Of a DNA stretch of 62,615 bases, positions 26,424-36,180 are shown one piece after another. The notes beneath the pieces are model-generated. The model saw nothing but the letters and a program-made list of their open reading frames with translations, searched no databases and had not been told where the DNA came from. Source of the DNA: Nitrospirota bacterium. Lineage in GTDB: Bacteria; Nitrospirota; Thermodesulfovibrionia; Thermodesulfovibrionales; SM23-35. Each line of letters begins with the position of its first letter. Position 1 is the stretch's first letter. The stretch spans positions 1 through 62,615 of the forward strand of contig JACAFE010000079.1 in the NCBI GenBank assembly GCA_013388435.1. Direction: 5' to 3'. The translations under genes were made by a program, and so were the position numbers.

Positions 26424-27833
26424 TCAGGAAGGGTTTATAACTACTCTGTCCCTGCCTGCATGCTTGGCAGCAAACATTGCATTGTCAGCGATATTGATAA
26501 GATCATCGTAATTTCTTATTTTTTTGTTAGTGCTGCAGGCTACTCCTATGCTAACTGTAATATTTATCTTTTTCTTCAGGGCATCAAAATGATGATTTTT
26601 TATAATATTTCTGAGTCTTTCAGCCTCAACAAAGGCTCCTTTTTCATCTGTCTGTGGTAAAAGTAAAATAAATTCCTCACCGCCATATCTCGCAAATATA
26701 TCAGACCTTCTTGTATGCATTTTCACGAGCTGAGCAAATTCACGTAATATAATATCGCCTACTCTATGTCCGAAAGTATCATTTATTCTCTTAAAATAAT
26801 CTATATCAAACATCATGCAACTCAAAGGCAAACGGTACCTTTCGGATCTGCTGAATTCCTCTTCAATTCTATTGTAGAAATATCTGATATTGTATATTCC
26901 TGTTAAATAATCTGTAATCGCAAATTTTTCAAGTTTTGATTTTTCCAGATTGAGATTTTCATAAAGAAAGGCATTATAAAGGGAAGTTGCAGAAGCATTT
27001 GCGAGTGCAAGACACATTTTTATTTCTTTATCAGTGAAAGTATGTTTTTTCCTTGAAGTTCTTAAAAGAAGGGTTCCAATTATTTCATCATAGAAAATTA
27101 CAGGAATTACGACTATTGAGCGGATACCTACAGTTTTTATGATATCCTGTACCTCTTTCATCAAAGGGTCTTTCGAGGCATCTTTAACAACAATCATCTC
27201 CCTTGAATTAAGGACTTTTCTTATTTCAGGATATTTTCTTAAATCAATTCTTATGTTGGTGATTTTTGGATCTTCATAAGTTGAGATAACATTAGCATAC
27301 TGAGGATCAATAGAATTTATACTGAGAATTGAACATCTGTCAACTTTTATAATCTCGGCAAGTTTTCTTACGATTAGATATAAAACTTCATGCGGATCAA
27401 GTGTTGATGAAAACAAAGTGGCAAGTTCAACAACTGCATGATGATTATTGCCACATTCGTAAAGGGTTTCAATCCACTTTTTTCCTACAGATATTACCCC
27501 GAGTTTATTTTCCAGATCATCCTTATGAAAAGGACTTATAAGATAACATTCTACATCAGATTTAACTATAGTATGAATACCCTGAGTAATATTTTTAGAT
27601 ACTAAAGCAATAACAGGGTACTTTTGTTTAAGTTCCTGAATTTCTTCTAATCCATAAGGGCTATCCGTTAAAATAGCAACTATTTTCTTTTTAAAAGATA
27701 ACTCTTTTTTTAATGAGTTTGAGCTTCTAATAAACTTTGCATTATAATTCTGATTGTTCTTAAAGAAAGATTTCAAGAATGTATTTACTTCTTTATCATT
27801 GCTGTAAATTACAACTTCTTTTTTATTTCCCAT
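26424..27833 (-). CDS. Diguanylate cyclase with degenerate receiver and GAF domains
   Basis: A 469-residue signalling protein. Residues 1-115 have the receiver fold, but the conserved lysine position reads SPF instead of KPF, so phosphorylation is doubtful. A GAF domain follows (about 135-290). The GGDEF domain (about 300-469) is active-looking: GGEEF signature with an RRSD inhibitory site five residues before it. It should make c-di-GMP with product feedback. Its ATG lacks a ribosome site and lies six nt after a candidate extended -10, so it may begin a leaderless transcript. Confidence 0.93.
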   Translation of the reverse strand: MGNKKEVVIYSNDKEVNTFLKSFFKNNQNYNAKFIRSSNSLKKELSFKKKIVAILTDSPYGLEEIQELKQKYPVIALVSKNITQGIHTIVKSDVECYLISPFHKDDLENKLGVISVGKKWIETLYECGNNHHAVVELATLFSSTLDPHEVLYLIVRKLAEIIKVDRCSILSINSIDPQYANVISTYEDPKITNIRIDLRKYPEIRKVLNSREMIVVKDASKDPLMKEVQDIIKTVGIRSIVVIPVIFYDEIIGTLLLRTSRKKHTFTDKEIKMCLALANASATSLYNAFLYENLNLEKSKLEKFAITDYLTGIYNIRYFYNRIEEEFSRSERYRLPLSCMMFDIDYFKRINDTFGHRVGDIILREFAQLVKMHTRRSDIFARYGGEEFILLLPQTDEKGAFVEAERLRNIIKNHHFDALKKKINITVSIGVACSTNKKIRNYDDLINIADNAMFAAKHAGRDRVVINPS

Positions 27834-27839
27834 GTTTAA

Positions 27840-27848
27840 ATTATTGCA
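27840..27848 (-). promoter_or_regulatory. Extended -10 box, leaderless start for GGDEF gene
   Basis: Minus-strand TGC-AATAAT (27848-27840) ends six nt before ATG at 27833. TTAGAC lies 18 nt upstream as a possible -35. No ribosome site precedes the ATG. Confidence 0.45.
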
Positions 27849-27876
27849 AAAAATATGATTATTGTCTAATAAAAAA

Positions 27877-29601
27877 TTAGCTATTTTTTTTATTATTCAA
27901 AAATTTTATGAGATTTTTATAATTCATTGTGTTAATCACATGCTTTTTTTCGAGCCAGCCACGCCTTGCAATAGACACTCCATAAGCCATAAATTTAAAC
28001 TGACTTAACATATGGGTATCTGTGTTGATAACGATCGGCACACCCATTGATGCAGCTTTTTTTGCGTAAACATCATTAAGGTCGAGCCTGAGAGGATATG
28101 AATTAATTTCGAGTGCGGTATTAGTTTCGAAAGCTGTCTTTATTATTCTTTCCATATCAATATTATAAGGGTCTCTCTCTCCTATAAGCCTTCCTGTCGG
28201 ATGTGCGATAAAGGAAACATATGGATTTTTCATGGCAGAAACAATCCTCTGAGTAAGCTGTTCTCTGCTCTGTCTGAAACCCGAATGTATTGAAGCTATA
28301 ACTATATCAAGCTGTTTGAGAATATCATCGGAAAAATCCAGACAACCATCGCTTCTTATATCAACTTCTATGCCTGACAATAACCTGAATCCTTTAAGCC
28401 TCTTATTGAGAGCGTCAATCTCTTTCTTTTCCTCAATGACTTTTTCTTCGTTTAATCCTCTTGCGATTCCAAGTCCTTTTGAGTGGTCTGTTATTGCGAT
28501 ATATTCATAACCTGCTTCCCTGGCAGCGCTTATTAATTCATCGTAATCATGACTCCCATCGCTTCTCTTTGTATGAACATGCAGGTCACCTTTGATATCT
28601 TTAATTTCAATCAATACGGGGAGTTTCCCATCTATAGCTGCTTCAATTTCTCCTGTATCTTCCCGCATTTCCGGCGGTATATAGGGTAGTCCTAATATTT
28701 TATAAATATCCTCTTCTTTTTCACCTCCAAGCTTTTTATCATCTTTCTCCCTGAAAATCCCGTATTCATTTATCTTCAGGCCTGCTTTAACTGCCATTTC
28801 GCGAAGGCGAATATTATGTTCTTTGCTGCCTGTAAAATAAGCAAGCGCAGCGCCATAACTCTCTTCTTTAACCACTCTTAAATCAACCTGAATGTCTTCC
28901 TGAATTATTATGCTTGATTTTGTCGGACCATGCATTAACACTTCTTTAACATCAGGCAAATGGATAAAAGCATTCATGACAGATTTGGGGTCATTTGAGG
29001 TTGCAAGAATATCTATATCTTTAATGGTATCTTTCCATCGTCTTAGACTGCCAGCAAGGCTTATTTTATTGACAGAGCTGTGTTTTTTAATATAATCGAG
29101 AATTTCTTCAGCAACAGGAAGCACTTTACCCAATGGTTTTCTCTCTATGCCCCTTTTTAACATCTCTATCCCTTTTATTATATTTTCTTCGGTCTTTTCT
29201 TTTATTCCCGGAAGACCTGTCAATTTATGTTTGCGGGCATAATTTTCAAGGTCTTCCATATTTCTTACATTCAATTTTTCATAAAGCATTTTTGCGGTTT
29301 TTGGTCCGAGTCCCGGAACTTTCAATAAAGTGCTTAGACCTTCAGGGATTTCCTTCTTAATATCTTCATATGCCTGAATTTTGCCTGTTTTAATGTATTC
29401 TTCTATTTTTCCGGCAAGGTCCTGACCGATTCCTGGTATCCTGAGTAATTCTTCCTTTGAAGTTTCTGCTACATCTTTTGATAGACTTTCGAGCGCAAGA
29501 GCAGCCCTTTTGTATGCTCTTATTCTGAAAGGATTATCACCTTTAATTTCAAGAATATCAGCAATATCATTAAATATCGAAGCAATTTCTTTGTTCTTCA
29601 T
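27877..29601 (-). CDS. polX: DNA polymerase X with PHP exonuclease domain
   Basis: A 574-residue bacterial PolX. N-terminal helix-hairpin-helix repeats (about 50-135: LRIPGIGQDLAGKI, KVPGLGPKTAKML) precede the nucleotidyltransferase palm with GSLRRWKDTIKDIDI and a third Asp in QVDLRV. The C-terminal PHP domain (from about 335) keeps metal ligands in DLHVHTKRSDGSH, AITDHS, SIHSGF and HPTGR, giving 3'-5' exonuclease activity. It acts in gap filling during base-excision repair. It lies 8 nt after the cyclase gene, an unusual partner. Confidence 0.96.
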   Translation of the reverse strand: MKNKEIASIFNDIADILEIKGDNPFRIRAYKRAALALESLSKDVAETSKEELLRIPGIGQDLAGKIEEYIKTGKIQAYEDIKKEIPEGLSTLLKVPGLGPKTAKMLYEKLNVRNMEDLENYARKHKLTGLPGIKEKTEENIIKGIEMLKRGIERKPLGKVLPVAEEILDYIKKHSSVNKISLAGSLRRWKDTIKDIDILATSNDPKSVMNAFIHLPDVKEVLMHGPTKSSIIIQEDIQVDLRVVKEESYGAALAYFTGSKEHNIRLREMAVKAGLKINEYGIFREKDDKKLGGEKEEDIYKILGLPYIPPEMREDTGEIEAAIDGKLPVLIEIKDIKGDLHVHTKRSDGSHDYDELISAAREAGYEYIAITDHSKGLGIARGLNEEKVIEEKKEIDALNKRLKGFRLLSGIEVDIRSDGCLDFSDDILKQLDIVIASIHSGFRQSREQLTQRIVSAMKNPYVSFIAHPTGRLIGERDPYNIDMERIIKTAFETNTALEINSYPLRLDLNDVYAKKAASMGVPIVINTDTHMLSQFKFMAYGVSIARRGWLEKKHVINTMNYKNLIKFLNNKKNS

Positions 29602-29609
29602 CTATTAGA

Positions 29610-31598
29610 TTATTTTTCGGTAAATCTTACAGCCTCGCTATCCCTGCATTCAATTAATATATTTGCTTCTTTTTCGACCAGAGGCCTGAGTTCATAAATC
29701 CCCACCGGCTTTTCCTTGCCTTTTACTATAACTTTTTCGAGCCCTTTTACTTCAACATGTCCGATTCTTTCGTTCTTAAGGGAATCTTTTATTAATTCGA
29801 AAGTATATTCTGTAATAAGTATATTAGCATTATATTTTCTTGTAAGTGCTTCAACTCTGGATGCAAGGTTTACATTATCTCCTATTACTGTATAATCCAT
29901 TTTTCTTCCTTCGGCTCCTATATTTCCTACAAGTACTTCTCCTGAATTAATTCCTATGCCTGCATCAAGCATTGGTTTCCCTTCTGATTTCCATCTTTCT
30001 TGAAGTTCGCGCAATTTATTAAGCATATTCAACGTGCATTTAACAGCGAGTTCCGCATGATTTTTCTGTTTTAATGGAGCTCCCCAGAAAGCCATTATCG
30101 CATCACCCATGAATTTATCAACGGTTCCCTCCCATTTGAATATTATATCTGTCATGGCACCGAGATATTCATTCAATATTGAGACAACCTCTTCAGGAGA
30201 ATGACTCTCCGAAAAAGAAGTAAAACCTCTCACATCAGAAAAAAGAATCGTAACTTCTTTTCTTTCTCCACCGAGTTTTGCCATGCCCGGATTTCTTATC
30301 AATTCTTTGACAACACGTTCTGTTACATAACTCGAAAACATTGCCCTCATTTTACGTGCGTATGTTTCTTCAACCGCATGACTATAAGCTGTTCCTGAAG
30401 CAAACATAAGCAAAGTGGCTATCGAAGGATAAACAACATAAATCCATATCCCTTCATATGAAAAAACAAGATACGCAAGAAACAAAAGGGAAAAAACTAT
30501 AAAAGTTGCTATTACAAAAGATGTAACAGCTTTAAGTCTTCCTACTATAAAAGATACAAGCATCACAGAAGCAAATAGAATGATAAGATTCGTAATTAAA
30601 GAACCTTTTACTAAATATCTGCCTTCAAGTAAGGATGAAATCACATTTGCGTGTTTTTCAACTCCGGGCATTGCAGGAGAAAACGGAGTGACTCTTAGAT
30701 CATAGATACCCATTGCTGTTGCGCCAACAAGGACGATCCTACCCTGCAACTCATTGGCCCCGATTTTTCCTTCAATAATGTCTGAGATCGAATAATGTTT
30801 GAAAGTAAAGGAAGGCCCGTAATAATAAATCAGGCTTCTGCCGTATTTATCAGTAGGAACATATCTTTTCTTGCTTAAATAAATGCCTTTTGTTGCTTCC
30901 ACAACAACTTTTTCATATGGTATCCCGAGATAGATTGAAGCTGTTAATAAGTCAAGTGAAGGGTAAAGATAACCTTTATGTTCTATGAGCATTGTTTCCC
31001 ATCTTAATGTTCCATCGTTTTTATCGGGTATCATATTAATATGACCTATTGCCATTGATTCTTTCATCAGAATAAGCACAGGCGCGAGTACTCCTGTTGA
31101 GCTGAGAGGTGCATATTTATTAAATTTCTCCGGATTCAGAATCGATTTAATGGCTGCATATGTTATATGTTCGTTTTCTCTTGATGTCTGGGTCCTGTCA
31201 AAAGAAAAAACAAGTGGAAGTAATACATTGCCAGCGCCTTTTACAGCCTTTGCGAGTACAGGGTCATTTTTTTCAGATTCTGGCATGAAAATATCGAACA
31301 CAATAAGCTCTGTTTCAGCTTCTGTAAGTTTATTAAGCAAAGATGCTATTTTATCTCTGCCCCATGGCCATCTTCCGAGTTTTTCTATGCTTCTTTCATC
31401 AATTGCAGCTATTACAATATTATCAGGAGCTTTTGTCCTGCCCATCAGGCGGAATCTTACATCATACATTTTATCTTCGAGTATCTCCAGAGGCGTGAAT
31501 TCTATTATCATCAAAGTCGAAAAAATTATGGTGATAAAAAACCCGATTATAAAAATGACCCTGTTTTTCTTAGATCTGTCAAGCTGTATAGCAGGCAT
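29610..31598 (-). CDS. CHASE2-domain class III adenylate/guanylate cyclase
   Basis: A membrane cyclase of about 662 residues. An N-terminal membrane helix is followed by an extracytoplasmic CHASE2 sensor (about 40-315, with DERSIEKLGRWPW), then three hydrophobic helices (about 330-410) and a class III cyclase domain (about 450-625). Metal aspartates are in LFSDVRGF and FMGDAIMAF. The Lys in VDKF and Asp in DYTVIGDNVNLASR suit adenine recognition, so cAMP is the likely product. I chose the ATG at 31598; the frame reaches a TTG at 31613. It leads a minus-strand group with polX. Confidence 0.94.
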   Translation of the reverse strand: MPAIQLDRSKKNRVIFIIGFFITIIFSTLMIIEFTPLEILEDKMYDVRFRLMGRTKAPDNIVIAAIDERSIEKLGRWPWGRDKIASLLNKLTEAETELIVFDIFMPESEKNDPVLAKAVKGAGNVLLPLVFSFDRTQTSRENEHITYAAIKSILNPEKFNKYAPLSSTGVLAPVLILMKESMAIGHINMIPDKNDGTLRWETMLIEHKGYLYPSLDLLTASIYLGIPYEKVVVEATKGIYLSKKRYVPTDKYGRSLIYYYGPSFTFKHYSISDIIEGKIGANELQGRIVLVGATAMGIYDLRVTPFSPAMPGVEKHANVISSLLEGRYLVKGSLITNLIILFASVMLVSFIVGRLKAVTSFVIATFIVFSLLFLAYLVFSYEGIWIYVVYPSIATLLMFASGTAYSHAVEETYARKMRAMFSSYVTERVVKELIRNPGMAKLGGERKEVTILFSDVRGFTSFSESHSPEEVVSILNEYLGAMTDIIFKWEGTVDKFMGDAIMAFWGAPLKQKNHAELAVKCTLNMLNKLRELQERWKSEGKPMLDAGIGINSGEVLVGNIGAEGRKMDYTVIGDNVNLASRVEALTRKYNANILITEYTFELIKDSLKNERIGHVEVKGLEKVIVKGKEKPVGIYELRPLVEKEANILIECRDSEAVRFTEK

Positions 31599-31640
31599 AT
31601 AAATAAATCTCAATTAAAAATATATTCCTATCATAGCATT

Positions 31641-31646
31641 ATTATA
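31641..31646 (-). promoter_or_regulatory. Candidate -10 for the cyclase-polX unit
   Basis: Minus-strand TATAAT at 31646-31641, 42 nt before the chosen ATG. The -35 region is poor. It is only 17 bp from the -10 of the divergent gene, so the two promoters must interfere. Confidence 0.4.
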
Positions 31647-31660
31647 AACATGCTTGCATT

Positions 31661-31669
31661 TGTTAAAAT
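31661..31669 (+). promoter_or_regulatory. Extended -10 box, leaderless start
   Basis: TGT-TAAAAT (31661-31669) ends seven nt before the ATG at 31677, which has no ribosome site. Confidence 0.45.
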
Positions 31670-31676
31670 AAAAATA

Positions 31677-32750
31677 ATGATTAATGTTGAAAAAATATTA
31701 AGCCAGATTAAGCATAATTGCAATATTTCAGATGCCCGTTTCTGGGGCACTTATTCTCTTTGCGGCCTTCTATTGAGATTGCGTGAATTATACCGTATTG
31801 AAAATGGATTATTACCATGGGAAAAACCTTTAACCGAAGATGTTGGCAGATGGATTAATGAAAGGGAAGAATTATGGAGAAAACTCCAGAACTCTGATTT
31901 AACAGATATTAAAATAAATGGAGATAATTTTAATGCATTTGATGAAAGAAAAATCAATAATATTTTGAACCCATCGGGGCTTCTTTATGGAGCAGGTTAT
32001 GGACTATATATGAAGCCCGTATTTTTCATTGCGGAAATAATTTCTCATGAGAAGACCGATGGTTATGATATTTATATTGCTGGCAGGGAATATGCGAGAG
32101 ATCTATCTGATTATCCGGCAATGTTGCAGAATAAAACTATCATTTCAAGATTTGATATGGCAAGACTTCTTATCTGGAATAAGTTTGAGGAAATGAGATG
32201 CAAGAATATTCCATGCAGGCTATCTTATGCTTTTGGTCAATATGGATTAAATAGAGAGCAGGATATTACAAAAGAAACATATGAAAATATTAATCAAATT
32301 GCCCTATCAGAAGCAAAGGGGTATATTTATCATGAACTCGGTGAAGCATACGAAGGTAAAATCTTAGGAGAGGAATGGAAACAATTCCTTTTAAGTCTGC
32401 CTCATAGCAGTGCCGAAGTTTTTGTCCGCTCTGTAAAAGATGTGCTTTCTGATACTTCTGAAAAAGGAATGTTAAAACATATAATTGAAAATGAAAAATC
32501 AGGCTCGCTCGGTTTTTATAATGTCTTTTTAAGCGGATTCAGGAAGATTATATTCCCTGAAATGGCAGAAGCATTTGAAAAATTCAGGGAAAATAAGAAT
32601 TGGGACATTATAGAAAAAGCAAGGAAAACAGGTTATGAAAAAACTTCTATGTACTCCCGTAAATTGCTTGATATATACCACAACCATAAGTCTGATATAA
32701 ACATTCTTTGCAAACTCATTGAACAGGAAATAAACTCTTTTCAGAAATAA
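31677..32750 (+). CDS. Conserved protein of unknown function, Sfum_1244-like
   Basis: A soluble protein of about 357 residues with no signal peptide or membrane segment. The N-terminal stretch ARFWGTYSLCGLLLRLRELYR and the early PWE motif resemble the Sfum_1244/DUF6866 family known from deltaproteobacteria and Nitrospirota; the match is from memory and is not certain. A His/Glu pair in IYHELGEAYEG looks like a zinc- or iron-binding helix but is not a proven site. I chose ATG 31677, since the upstream ATG at 31650 lies before the -10 box. No function is proposed. Confidence 0.75.
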   Translation: MINVEKILSQIKHNCNISDARFWGTYSLCGLLLRLRELYRIENGLLPWEKPLTEDVGRWINEREELWRKLQNSDLTDIKINGDNFNAFDERKINNILNPSGLLYGAGYGLYMKPVFFIAEIISHEKTDGYDIYIAGREYARDLSDYPAMLQNKTIISRFDMARLLIWNKFEEMRCKNIPCRLSYAFGQYGLNREQDITKETYENINQIALSEAKGYIYHELGEAYEGKILGEEWKQFLLSLPHSSAEVFVRSVKDVLSDTSEKGMLKHIIENEKSGSLGFYNVFLSGFRKIIFPEMAEAFEKFRENKNWDIIEKARKTGYEKTSMYSRKLLDIYHNHKSDINILCKLIEQEINSFQK

Positions 32751-32793
32751 ATATTTATTGTGGGGCAGACAAATATATCTTTTCAGAAACCTT

Positions 32794-32802
32794 TGATATA
32801 AT
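32794..32802 (+). promoter_or_regulatory. Extended -10 box, leaderless start for hisD
   Basis: TGA-TATAAT (32794-32802), a consensus extended -10, ends seven nt before the hisD ATG at 32810. There is no ribosome site and no clear -35. Confidence 0.6.
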
Positions 32803-32809
32803 ATTGAAC

Positions 32810-34090
32810 ATGAGAATTATAAAAAATAAAAAAAGCCTTAGTGAATTTCTTCAAATTCTGAGAAAACGTTCAACAGGAGCAAGCTCTGAGATTGAACAAA
32901 GTGTCAGGGAGATAATTGAAGATATTCGGATTAATGGCGACGCTGCTGTTCAGAAATACACACAAAGATTTGACTCTCTTCAAAGAAAGAATTTTAGGCT
33001 CACTTTATATGAAATTGCAAAAGCTGCTTCGATGGTTGATAAGAAGACTATCAGAGCTCTAAAAATCTCAGCAAAAAGAATCAGAAAATTTCATAAAAAT
33101 CAAATAGAACGTTCATGGTCCTTTTCTGAAAAAGGCACTGTTCTCGGTCAAATTATCAGGCCACTTGAAAGGGTTGGAGTTTATGTGCCTGGTGGAAAAG
33201 CCTCATATCCTTCAACTGTTCTGATGAATGTTATACCTGCACAGGTAGCTGGAGTTAAAGAAATAGCTGTTTGTGTCCCGACTCCTAATGGACAGATAAA
33301 TGAAAATGTTATGGCTGCATTGAATTTGCTCGGGATAAAAGAAGTTTATTGTATTGGTGGTGCACAGGCAATTGCTGCGCTTGCATATGGTACGAATACG
33401 ATTAAAAAAGTTGACAAAATTGTGGGCCCCGGCAATATATTTGTTGCAACAGCAAAAAGAATGGTCTTTGGAATTGTTGATATTGATATGATTGCAGGCC
33501 CAAGTGAAATATTAATAATTGCTGATGATTCTGCAAATCCTTCTTTTGTAGCAGCAGATTTATTATCACAGGCTGAGCATGATGAATTTGCCTCTTCAAT
33601 ACTCATAACAGTATCAGAAAAATTAGCGGAAGATGTGGTCAAAGAGCTAAACAAACAACTTGATTTACTCAAAAGAAAAGACATCGCAAATAAATCATTA
33701 GAAAATTATGGTTCTATTATTATTACCAAAGACATAAAAGAAGCTGTTGAAATATCAAATCAAATAGCTCCAGAGCATCTTGAAATTATGACTGAAAGAC
33801 CAACAAAAGTTTTATCATTAATAGAAAATGCAGGTGCAATATTTCTCGGCAAATGGACTCCAGAAGCTCTGGGAGACTATGCAGCAGGTCCAAATCACAC
33901 ACTTCCGACAGGTGGAACAGCAAGGTTCTCATCTCCTCTCGGAGTTTATGATTTTATCAAGCGATCGAGTCTCTTATATTTTACAGAGAAAGGTTTTAAA
34001 TCTCTTTCAAATACAGTTACAACAATTGCAGAAGCAGAAGGATTAGAAGCTCACGCAAAAACAATAAGCATCAGGAAAACATATTTTTAA
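32810..34090 (+). CDS. hisD: Histidinol dehydrogenase
   Basis: Zinc enzyme of 426 residues catalysing the last two steps of histidine synthesis, L-histidinol to L-histidine with NAD. The segment RVGVYVPGGKASYPST, zinc ligands in LSQAEHDEFA and the C-terminal GPNHTLPTGGTARF are all present. It stands alone rather than in a his operon; hisI is also isolated nearby. I chose ATG 32810; a TTG six nt upstream is in frame but lies closer to the -10 box. Confidence 0.97.
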   Translation: MRIIKNKKSLSEFLQILRKRSTGASSEIEQSVREIIEDIRINGDAAVQKYTQRFDSLQRKNFRLTLYEIAKAASMVDKKTIRALKISAKRIRKFHKNQIERSWSFSEKGTVLGQIIRPLERVGVYVPGGKASYPSTVLMNVIPAQVAGVKEIAVCVPTPNGQINENVMAALNLLGIKEVYCIGGAQAIAALAYGTNTIKKVDKIVGPGNIFVATAKRMVFGIVDIDMIAGPSEILIIADDSANPSFVAADLLSQAEHDEFASSILITVSEKLAEDVVKELNKQLDLLKRKDIANKSLENYGSIIITKDIKEAVEISNQIAPEHLEIMTERPTKVLSLIENAGAIFLGKWTPEALGDYAAGPNHTLPTGGTARFSSPLGVYDFIKRSSLLYFTEKGFKSLSNTVTTIAEAEGLEAHAKTISIRKTYF

Positions 34091-34358
34091 GTTTTGTCCA
34101 CTAATTTTTCTGAATTGTATTTGTGATAAATATTATACATATTTTATCTCTGAGTCTTGCGCTAAGTCTTCAGCCCTTTTTCAATTTCATAACATCTGCA
34201 TTATTTAAAGTGCATTTTCAGGATTAAGATAACCTGTCATAAACTCAGTAATAACATATTGTATTTTTTAATATAGTAGATTTTAATACTGTGGATATGG
34301 TCAAATATAAAAATTAGTTTAAAATACTTATAATAAAAATAAATTCTGGAGGTTTTTG

Positions 34359-35660
34359 ATGCATATAGGAGTAATTGGTACTGGTTATGTAGGGCTTGTT
34401 ACAGGAGCATGTTTTGCAGAATTCGGTCTTTTTGTGACATGTGTTGATAAGGATGAAAAGAAGATTAAGTTACTTAAGAAAGGAATAATCCCTTTTTATG
34501 AGCCTGGTCTGGATGAACTTGTAAAGAGAAATATAGCGCAGGACAGGCTGAATTTTACAACAAAAATAGGTAAGGCGGTTGAGAATTCACTCGTTATTTT
34601 TATTGCTGTAGGTACTCCGAGAAGAGGTGATGGTTCTGCTGACATGAAATACGTCGAGGAGGTTGCAAAAGAAATTGCAATAAATATGAATGACTACAAA
34701 GTTATAGTAACAAAAAGCACTGTTCCAGTTGGAACAGGTGAAAAAATAAAAGAGATTATATCCAGCAATCTGAAGAAAAAGATTGACTTTGATATTGTTT
34801 CAAATCCCGAATTTTTAAGGGAGGGTTCTGCGATTGAAGATTTTATGAGGCCAAATAGAGTTGTGATTGGAGCAGACAGCGATCATGCAATCGCGATAAT
34901 GAAAGATCTTTATAAACCACTTTATCTTATTGAAACTCCTTTTGTAATTACAAATATAGAAACAGCAGAATTGATAAAATACGCATCAAATTCATTCCTT
35001 GCAACAAAGATTTCTTTCATAAATGAACTTTCTGCTCTCTGCGAAAAGGTTGGAGCAGATATTCATATGGTTGCAAAAGGAATGGGACTTGATCAGAGGA
35101 TAGGACAGAAATTCCTGCACCCTGGTCCTGGATTCGGAGGCTCGTGCCTTCCAAAAGATACAAGTGCTCTTCTGAAAATAGCTGAAGACAATAATGTTAC
35201 TCTCGGTATTGTTGATGCAGCAGTAAAAGCAAATGAGAGACAAAAGAATTTAATGGTGCAAAGAATTAATGATACTCTCGGGAACTTAAAAGGAAAAAAC
35301 ATAGCAGTGCTTGGAATATCTTTTAAACCAAACACTGATGATGTGCGTGATGCACCTTCGCTCTTTATTATTGAGAAGCTTATATCAAAAGGAGCCAAAA
35401 TAAAAGCTTATGACCCTGCGGTAAAGCATCTTAATACCGATTTAATGAAGAATATAAAGTTCTGTGATGACCCTTATACTACATTGAAGGGCGCAGATGC
35501 GATCATTATTCTTACTGAATGGAATCAGTTCAGAAATCTTGATCTTGAAAAAGTTAAAAGTCTTATGAGGGAATTAAACTTCTTTGATATGAGAAACATC
35601 TATGACCCTCAAAAAATAAGGGCAATGGGATTTAAATATTATTCTGTTGGAAGACCTTAA
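34359..35660 (+). CDS. ugd: UDP-glucose 6-dehydrogenase
   Basis: NAD enzyme of 433 residues oxidising UDP-glucose to UDP-glucuronate for surface polysaccharides. The N-terminal GVIGTGYVGLV Rossmann motif, the catalytic cysteine in GFGGSCLPKDTSAL and the C-terminal SFKPNTDDVRDAPS segment are clear. ATG 34359 follows GGAGG by six nt. The upstream 265-nt gap holds only AT-rich sequence and a TATAAT at 34329-34334. No other polysaccharide gene is adjacent. UDP-mannose-type dehydrogenases are related but differ in these motifs. Confidence 0.95.
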   Translation: MHIGVIGTGYVGLVTGACFAEFGLFVTCVDKDEKKIKLLKKGIIPFYEPGLDELVKRNIAQDRLNFTTKIGKAVENSLVIFIAVGTPRRGDGSADMKYVEEVAKEIAINMNDYKVIVTKSTVPVGTGEKIKEIISSNLKKKIDFDIVSNPEFLREGSAIEDFMRPNRVVIGADSDHAIAIMKDLYKPLYLIETPFVITNIETAELIKYASNSFLATKISFINELSALCEKVGADIHMVAKGMGLDQRIGQKFLHPGPGFGGSCLPKDTSALLKIAEDNNVTLGIVDAAVKANERQKNLMVQRINDTLGNLKGKNIAVLGISFKPNTDDVRDAPSLFIIEKLISKGAKIKAYDPAVKHLNTDLMKNIKFCDDPYTTLKGADAIIILTEWNQFRNLDLEKVKSLMRELNFFDMRNIYDPQKIRAMGFKYYSVGRP

Positions 35661-35676
35661 AACATAAGAATAAAAA

Positions 35677-36120
35677 ATGAAGATAATATGTCAGAACAGG
35701 AAAGCATACCATGACTATCATATTGAAGATACCATTGAAGCGGGACTTCTCCTTCTCGGCACAGAAGTTAAATCCCTCAGAGAAGGTAGAGCAAATCTTA
35801 AAGACAGCTATGTAATCATTAAAGGTGGAGAAGCATTCCTTCTGAACTGTCACATAAGTCCCTATAGTCATGGAAATATAATGAACCATGACCCTTTACG
35901 CACAAGAAAATTGCTTTTACATAAAAAACAGATTAATTATTTAGCTGGAAAAGTCAATGTTAAGGGTTATACCCTGATTCCTTTGAAACTGTATTTCAAG
36001 AATTCTTTTGCAAAACTCGAGATAGGACTTGCAAAAGGAAAAAGACTATATGAAAAAAGGGAATCAATGAAAGAGAGAGAAGTTAGAAGAGAGATTGAAA
36101 AAGCTATTAAGAATAAGTGA
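35677..36120 (+). CDS. smpB: SsrA-binding protein SmpB
   Basis: A 147-residue RNA-binding protein required for tmRNA-mediated ribosome rescue. The conserved GTEVKSLREGRANLKDSYV segment and KRLYEKRE C-terminal region are present, with the basic tail that enters the decoding centre. It lies 60 nt before the tmRNA gene on the same strand, which fits a shared transcript. There is no strong ribosome site, so translation may be coupled to ugd 16 nt upstream. Confidence 0.97.
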   Translation: MKIICQNRKAYHDYHIEDTIEAGLLLLGTEVKSLREGRANLKDSYVIIKGGEAFLLNCHISPYSHGNIMNHDPLRTRKLLLHKKQINYLAGKVNVKGYTLIPLKLYFKNSFAKLEIGLAKGKRLYEKRESMKEREVRREIEKAIKNK

Positions 36121-36180
36121 TAATATAAATATACAAGATCTAATAAATCTCCGTTACCTGTTTGCGAATTAATAAAAACA

